Source: CAVVYA01 sp964577835 (GTDB lineage Bacteria > Pseudomonadota > Alphaproteobacteria > SMXQ01). From it: 10,219 nt of DNA. The DNA lies in NCBI GenBank assembly GCA_964577835.1, contig CAZOBN010000117.1, positions 1-10,219 on the forward strand, written 5' to 3'. A program made the position numbers and the translations under genes. Positions 6,687 to 10,219 of the stretch are shown here, piece after piece. Positions within the stretch are counted from its first letter, which is position 1, and every line of letters starts with the position of its first letter. The notes under the pieces are model-generated. The model saw only the letters and a program-made list of their open reading frames with translations. It was not told the DNA's origin and ran no database searches.

Positions 6687-8173
6687 GCGGCGAATCCCTG
6701 GCGTTCCTGTTTTCTGAAATCGAGATAGTGGCGCACCAGGGAACCGGCGATGAACACCGCAGATGCAAGCAATAGCCCGAGCGAGATCGGGTCCTGGAGA
6801 AAGGTCGTATGATCGCCACCGGAAAGCACCAACGAACGCCGGTAGTTCGATTCCACCATGAAGCCGAGCACCACACCCAGCACCATGGGCAGGAACGGCA
6901 CGCGGAAATAACGCATGGTATAGCCGGCAACGCCGAAGGCGAGCGCGATGCCGATCTGGAACAGGCTGTGGCTGATGGAATAGAGGCCCGACAGCACCAG
7001 CGCATAGATGAAGGCCATGAGATAGGGCTTCGGCCTGTTCACCAGCCAGATGCAGGGCAGCATGATCAGATAGCCCAGAATAATCATGGCGATATTGGCG
7101 ACGAACAGGCCGGTGTAGAGTTCTTCGACCAGCTCACCATGCTTGACGAACAGCATCGGCCCCGGGATCAGGTTGTGGATGAGGAATCCGCCGAGCAGGA
7201 TGGCGGCGGAATTGGACCCTGGAATGCCCAGGCTCAGCATCGGGATCAGCGCCGTGGCCGAGACGGTGTTGTTGGCGGTCTCCGGCGCCGCGACACCTTC
7301 GGGTGAGCCGTGGCCAAATTCCTCCTTGCGGCGCGACCAGCGCCGCGCCTCGTTATAGGCGAGGAAGGCCGAGATCGAGCCACCGCCGCCGGGCGTAAGC
7401 CCTTCAAAGATGCCCATGACGGTGCCGATGAATTGCGGCAGTGCGAGGCGCTTCCACATGGCCGGGCTTGGGAACCGAATGCGCGCGTCGGCCTGACTCG
7501 CCTTCTGCCAGCCGGGCTCGCCGCTCTGCACGAAGAGCTCGCTGATGGCGAACAGGCCGACCATGCACAGGATCGGTGGGATGCCCGACAGCAGCTCGGG
7601 ACTGTCGAAGGTGAAGCGGTTCATGCCGGCGACCGGATCGGTGCCGATGGCGGCGATCATCAGGCCGACCAGGCCCGCCATCAGGCCCTTGACGAGCGAA
7701 TCGCCGGACAGCGAGGCGATCACCGAAAGGCCGAGAACGCCGAGCGCGAAGTAGGAGGTGGGCCTGAAGGCGAGCGCCACGTTCGACAGCGGCTCGGTCA
7801 TCAGCACCAGGCAGATCACGCCGATCAATCCGCCGATGAAGCCGGAATAGAGCGAGATGCCGAGCGCCTCGCCGGCCTTGCCCTGCTGCTTCATCATGTA
7901 GCCGTCGATCACCGTCGCCGCGGCCGAGTTGGTGCCGGGCGTGCGGATCAGGATGGCGGGCACCGATCCGCCATATTCGGCGCCGACATAAGTTGAAGCC
8001 AACATGACCAGCGCCGTCGCCGGCTCCATGCCGTAGGTGAACGGCAGCAGCAGCGCCATGGTGATCGAGGCCGAGATGCCCGGAAGCGCGCCGCCGAGAA
8101 TGCCCCAGGCCACGCCGGCGAACGCGGCCGGAACGAGCGGCGTGGTGAAAAGATGGGTGAGAACCGAATCCAT
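6683..8173 (-). CDS. tctA: Tripartite tricarboxylate transporter, large membrane subunit TctA
   Basis: A 496-residue integral membrane protein of the usual TctA length, predicted to have about 10-12 membrane spans. It is the substrate-translocating subunit of a cation-coupled, binding-protein-dependent secondary transporter. Family motifs include GALPGIS (28-34), RTPGTNSAAAT (77-87), GLTPGGGGSISAF (258-270), PETANNTVSA (297-306) and GIPGSNSAAILLGG (316-329). The pairs LPG/TPGGG and TPGTNSAAA/IPGSNSAAI reveal the internal twofold repeat typical of the family. The C-terminal tail after the last span is basic and cytoplasmic. The start at 8173 lies 10 bp after the tctB stop with only a weak ribosome-binding site, so translation is probably coupled to tctB. 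The transported acid cannot be read from the sequence; members of this family take citrate, aromatic or other carboxylates. Confidence 0.96.
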   Translation of the reverse strand: MDSVLTHLFTTPLVPAAFAGVAWGILGGALPGISASITMALLLPFTYGMEPATALVMLASTYVGAEYGGSVPAILIRTPGTNSAAATVIDGYMMKQQGKAGEALGISLYSGFIGGLIGVICLVLMTEPLSNVALAFRPTSYFALGVLGLSVIASLSGDSLVKGLMAGLVGLMIAAIGTDPVAGMNRFTFDSPELLSGIPPILCMVGLFAISELFVQSGEPGWQKASQADARIRFPSPAMWKRLALPQFIGTVMGIFEGLTPGGGGSISAFLAYNEARRWSRRKEEFGHGSPEGVAAPETANNTVSATALIPMLSLGIPGSNSAAILLGGFLIHNLIPGPMLFVKHGELVEELYTGLFVANIAMIILGYLIMLPCIWLVNRPKPYLMAFIYALVLSGLYSISHSLFQIGIALAFGVAGYTMRYFRVPFLPMVLGVVLGFMVESNYRRSLVLSGGDHTTFLQDPISLGLLLASAVFIAGSLVRHYLDFRKQERQGFAA

Positions 8174-8183
8174 GATGCGCCGC

Positions 8184-8669
8184 TCAGAACAGGGCCGACC
8201 AGAGCCCGGGCGGCTGCGGAATGCGCAGCACGTAGACGAAGAGGAGCCAGTAGAACAGCGCGCCGCCGACCGCGACGATCCCCACCTGCCGTGTCAGTTG
8301 GCCGCCCTGGTAGTAAGTCGTGCCGGCGATCAGCAGGGCAATTGAGGGGATGTAGCCCAGGTAGGGCACGACAAAGAGGTAAAACGCGCCGATGCCGAGC
8401 ATGCCGGCGGCGCGGGTGAGCTGCAGTCGCGTCGGGTTGATGTCACCATTGCCGTCGCCCGCCTTGCGGAGCGCAGCGCGGCGCTGATGCAGCACCGATT
8501 GCACCATCAGGATGAGCGACAGCCCGCCGAGCAGGACCGCGTAAATCCTCGGCAAGCCGCCCGGCCCCACCGCATCGCTCAAGAGGCTCGTCGGAATGGC
8601 ATCGGCGATCAGATAGTAACCGACGGCGAGCGCCATCATCGCGCTACCCAAGACAAAGTCCCTGTCCAT
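8184..8669 (-). CDS. tctB: Tripartite tricarboxylate transporter, small membrane subunit TctB
   Basis: A 161-residue membrane protein with four predicted spans (about 5-26, 40-61, 86-117 as a long or split segment, 128-149), the usual topology and size for TctB. The stretch SDAVGPGGLPRIYA (31-44), with its VGPGxxP core, is the hallmark of the family. The hydrophilic loop at 61-85 is probably cytoplasmic. TctB pairs with TctA in the inner membrane and is needed for uptake, although its exact job is not settled. The ATG at 8669 has a GGGGA site 5 nt upstream. It stands 85 bp after tctC, separated by two hairpins, and 10 bp before tctA. Confidence 0.93.
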   Translation of the reverse strand: MDRDFVLGSAMMALAVGYYLIADAIPTSLLSDAVGPGGLPRIYAVLLGGLSLILMVQSVLHQRRAALRKAGDGNGDINPTRLQLTRAAGMLGIGAFYLFVVPYLGYIPSIALLIAGTTYYQGGQLTRQVGIVAVGGALFYWLLFVYVLRIPQPPGLWSALF

Positions 8670-8710
8670 GTCTTCCCCATGACGGCCGCAGTGACACGGC
8701 CTCGGTTCGC

Positions 8711-8734
8711 GGGCCGCCGCGGTCGCGGCGGCCC
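8711..8734 (-). promoter_or_regulatory. Very stable intercistronic hairpin between tctC and tctB
   Basis: GGGCCGCCGCG (8711-8721) and CGCGGCGGCCC (8724-8734) form a perfect 11-bp GC-only inverted repeat around a 2-nt centre (in practice a 10-bp stem with a 4-nt loop). It starts 20 nt past the tctC stop. No T run follows on the minus strand, so it is unlikely to be a full intrinsic terminator. Such structures after binding-protein genes commonly protect the upstream mRNA from 3' exonucleases or partly attenuate downstream transcription. Confidence 0.6.
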
Positions 8735-8749
8735 TGGAGATGGCTCCAG
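8734..8749 (-). promoter_or_regulatory. Second small hairpin directly after tctC
   Basis: CTGGAG (8734-8739), 4-nt loop, CTCCAG (8744-8749) is a perfect 6-bp inverted repeat, 5 bases past the TAA of tctC on the minus strand. It abuts the larger GC hairpin at 8711-8734, sharing one base, so the two would fold in tandem in the mRNA. Confidence 0.5.
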
Positions 8750-8754
8750 CGGCG

Positions 8755-9744
8755 TTATTTGATGACGCCGGCTTCCTTTAGGAAGGCTTCGGTTTCCTTG
8801 CCGAACTGGTCGATGAACTTGACGTAATCGGCGTGGGGGATAAAACCCGGCTGCAGGTTGTTGTCGGTATAGAGCTTCTTATATTTCGGATCTTCGAGCA
8901 GCTTGGGGATGGCGGCCTCCCAGGCCGCGATGACCTCCTTCGGCGTGCCCTTCGGACCGGCCAGCCCGCGGAACTTGCGCACCGACAGATCGATGCCCTG
9001 TTCCTTCAGCGTGCGCAGTTCGGGAAATTGGGTCAGCCGCTGGTCCGCGACCACAGCGAGCAGACGCACCTTGCCGGCCTCGAGCTGCGAGCGGATCTCC
9101 TGCACCTCGCCGACACCCATATCCAGCGTCTTGTTGAGCACGTTGATGAGCATGTCTCCGCCGCCCTCGAAGGTGGCGATGGCTGGCTTGGTGTCGGTCA
9201 GCGTCTTGAGCCGTTCGAGCACCTGGCGCTCGAGGGAGGCCGGGTTGGCAGCGCCCCATTTGCCGCCGCCCTTGCGCGCATGCTCGATGACGTCCTGCAC
9301 CGATTTGAATTGCGAATCCGCGGCGGTGTAGAGCACCTCCGGGTCATAGAACACGTTGACCAGCGGCTCCATGTCGCGATAGGTCGCGGCCGGCTTGCTG
9401 AGCAGCGAGGTATAGATGAAGGTCGGCGTCGTCGCATAGAACAGCCCGCCATTGGGCTTGGCCTTGGCGATCTCCGCCATGGCCTTGGCGCCGCTGCCGC
9501 CCTGGATATTGTCGACCACCACCGTGACGCCGAGCGCCTTGGTCAGGTAGGGCGCGATCTCGCGCAGGAAGATGTCGCTGCCGCCGCCCGGACTCGAATG
9601 GGTGGCGAGCGTCACCAGGTCCTTGGGATATTTCTGTTGCGCATCGGCCGGACCGGCCGCGCCGATCGCGGTCGCGGCGGTGATGACGAATGCAAGGCCC
9701 AGCGCGGCCCGAGGCACGCCTTTCCATCCCATTGTCCAGTTCAT
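8755..9744 (-). CDS. tctC: Tripartite tricarboxylate transporter substrate-binding protein (TctC/Bug family)
   Basis: A 329-residue periplasmic binding protein. Residues 1-35 form a Sec signal peptide: basic N-terminus (K8, R12), hydrophobic core 13-30 and an ADA cleavage site before Q36. The mature part has the Bug-family landmarks SPGGGSD (51-57) and VVVDNIQGGSGAKAM (75-89), whose loops normally grip a substrate carboxylate. The rest follows the two-lobe fold of the family, and the protein ends in the usual helical tail. It delivers an organic acid to TctAB. The ATG at 9744 has an AGGAGG site 5 nt upstream, which overrules a longer open frame reaching 10029 that would run through the leader and into the regulator gene. 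It is the first transporter gene, 127 bp after the regulator, and is followed by two hairpins. Substrate unknown. Confidence 0.95.
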   Translation of the reverse strand: MNWTMGWKGVPRAALGLAFVITAATAIGAAGPADAQQKYPKDLVTLATHSSPGGGSDIFLREIAPYLTKALGVTVVVDNIQGGSGAKAMAEIAKAKPNGGLFYATTPTFIYTSLLSKPAATYRDMEPLVNVFYDPEVLYTAADSQFKSVQDVIEHARKGGGKWGAANPASLERQVLERLKTLTDTKPAIATFEGGGDMLINVLNKTLDMGVGEVQEIRSQLEAGKVRLLAVVADQRLTQFPELRTLKEQGIDLSVRKFRGLAGPKGTPKEVIAAWEAAIPKLLEDPKYKKLYTDNNLQPGFIPHADYVKFIDQFGKETEAFLKEAGVIK

Positions 9745-9749
9745 CGAAC

Positions 9750-9755
9750 CCTCCT
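9750..9755 (-). promoter_or_regulatory. Strong ribosome-binding site of tctC
   Basis: AGGAGG on the minus strand, 5 nt before the ATG at 9744, is a full consensus Shine-Dalgarno sequence and the best in the operon. This fits high expression of a periplasmic binding protein and fixes the start codon. Confidence 0.85.
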
Positions 9756-9761
9756 GTGTAT

Positions 9762-9785
9762 GACGCCGCTCGGCGTCTTTGTTTT
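9762..9785 (+). terminator. Hairpin with T-tract on the plus strand, in the tctC leader
   Basis: GACGCC (9762-9767), 4-nt loop, GGCGTC (9772-9777) is a perfect 6-bp stem followed on the plus strand by TTTGTTTT. Read on plus it is a textbook intrinsic terminator, although no plus-strand gene ends here. Read on minus it is a leader hairpin ending 6 nt before the tctC ribosome-binding site, where it could affect translation. Which strand matters is unknown. Confidence 0.4.
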
Positions 9786-9808
9786 GCGCATCGGCGGTCG
9801 TTGCGTGC

Positions 9809-9820
9809 CGCCAATTGGCG
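9809..9820. promoter_or_regulatory. 12-bp palindrome upstream of tctC, candidate operator
   Basis: CGCCAATTGGCG is a perfect palindrome in the middle of the 127-bp gap between the regulator gene and tctC. The position suits an operator for the adjacent FCD/GntR regulator. It does not match the usual FadR-type GT-N-AC core, so the link to that regulator is only positional. No convincing -35/-10 pair was found in this gap. Confidence 0.35.
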
Positions 9821-9833
9821 CTTGTCGAGAACC

Positions 9834-9850
9834 GGCGGATCGCATCCGCC
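9834..9850. promoter_or_regulatory. 7-bp inverted repeat just downstream of the regulator gene
   Basis: GGCGGAT (9834-9840), 3-nt centre, ATCCGCC (9844-9850) is a perfect inverted repeat 21 bp past the regulator stop on the minus strand. Only a short GGTTCTC follows, so a terminator is possible but weak. It could equally be a second operator half in the tctC control region. Confidence 0.35.
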
Positions 9851-9871
9851 CGTTCGATTCCATCTTTGTCG

Positions 9872-10219
9872 TCAGCCCTCCAAAACAGCCAGCATGCGGC
9901 TCTTGCCGCTTTCCACGTGACGGTATGCGGCCTCGAATGCGCCGAGCGGATCGCGCGCGCGCAAGGCTGCGACGATGTCGCGGTGCTCGGCATTCGAGAC
10001 GGCGAGGCCGCCACCCTGCACCAGGCCACGGGCGCGAAACAGGTGCAATTCCTTGACCAACTGGCGATAGGCGGTGATCAGCCGCTCGTTGCCGGTGAAT
10101 TCGATAATGAGATCGTGCAGCCGTAGATTGAGCGGGTAGTAGTCGTCGAGCGCCTGGGCCGCTGCGTCCATGCGGTCGAGCAGCGCTTCCATTTCGGCAA
10201 GCTGCTCTTCCGTGACGAC
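9872..10219 (-). CDS. GntR/FadR-type regulator, C-terminal FCD domain (partial, runs off right edge)
   Basis: The last 115 residues of a transcription regulator; the frame is open to the window edge, and the N-terminal winged-helix DNA-binding domain lies outside. What is present is the C-terminal part of an all-helical FCD ligand-binding domain. The expected metal/ligand-site residues can be seen: NLRLH with N31 and H35 (numbering from the edge), H79 in AEHRDIVAAL and H101 in AAYRHV. Asn in place of the more frequent Asp at the first position is tolerated in this family. FCD domains often bind a metal that holds a carboxylate effector. It is on the same strand as the transport operon, 127 bp upstream of tctC, so it probably controls that operon in response to the imported acid or a product. 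Whether it represses or activates cannot be told from here. Confidence 0.88.
   Translation of the reverse strand, partial: VVTEEQLAEMEALLDRMDAAAQALDDYYPLNLRLHDLIIEFTGNERLITAYRQLVKELHLFRARGLVQGGGLAVSNAEHRDIVAALRARDPLGAFEAAYRHVESGKSRMLAVLEG

Noticed and set aside
9745..10029. 95-residue N-terminal extension of tctC
   Set aside because: It would precede a perfect signal peptide and ignore the AGGAGG site, and it overlaps the regulator gene out of frame.
8833..10056. 407-codon plus-strand open frame across tctC, its leader and the regulator
   Set aside because: It runs through two recognised genes and their control region and has shadow-like composition.
1..10219. CRISPR array, tRNA/rRNA, transposase or defence island
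   Set aside because: No regularly spaced repeats, RNA gene signatures or mobile-element and defence protein motifs were seen on either strand.

Overview
The window is GC-rich, densely coded DNA, almost certainly from an alphaproteobacterium, most likely Hyphomicrobiales (Bradyrhizobium / Xanthobacter-like). The evidence is the tripartite tricarboxylate transporter (TTT) operon typical of such genomes, a match to the alphaproteobacterial EcfG general-stress promoter (GGAAC-N17-CGTT) and a paired palindromic intergenic repeat of rhizobial type. No RNA genes, CRISPR arrays, insertion sequences or phage genes were seen.

Left part (1-1665): two overlapping minus-strand genes of unknown function, an HEAT-like helical protein (78-971) downstream of a helical/coiled-coil protein (964-1614), behind a candidate EcfG promoter. 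Diverging from them on the plus strand is a two-domain protein (1828-2982): an N-terminal peroxiredoxin-like domain without a peroxidatic cysteine, fused to an intact prolyl-4-hydroxylase-type 2-oxoglutarate/Fe(II) dioxygenase domain. The next gap (2983-3133) separates converging genes and holds a REP/RIME-like inverted repeat pair.

Right part (3134-10219): one long minus-strand cluster. In transcription order it is: 3' part of a FadR-type (FCD) GntR regulator, which runs off the right edge; a periplasmic tricarboxylate-binding protein (tctC/Bug family); tctB; tctA; a first MmgE/PrpD protein; an SDR; and a second MmgE/PrpD protein. Junctions from tctB onward are tight (10 bp, 4-bp ATGA overlap, 4-bp ATGA overlap, 35 bp), so these genes are almost certainly co-transcribed. 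The tctC-tctB gap carries two back-to-back hairpins, suggesting that the binding protein is made in excess over the membrane subunits.

Probable joint role: the binding protein captures a di- or tricarboxylate in the periplasm, TctAB imports it, and the MmgE/PrpD and SDR proteins convert it in the cytoplasm (dehydratase, decarboxylase, epimerase or hydratase-like chemistry). The FCD regulator probably senses a carboxylate from the same pathway. The substrate cannot be read from sequence. The most unusual point is the SDR: it keeps the nucleotide-binding fold motifs and the active-site lysine but has Ile, Gly and Val where the catalytic Asn, Ser and Tyr normally are.
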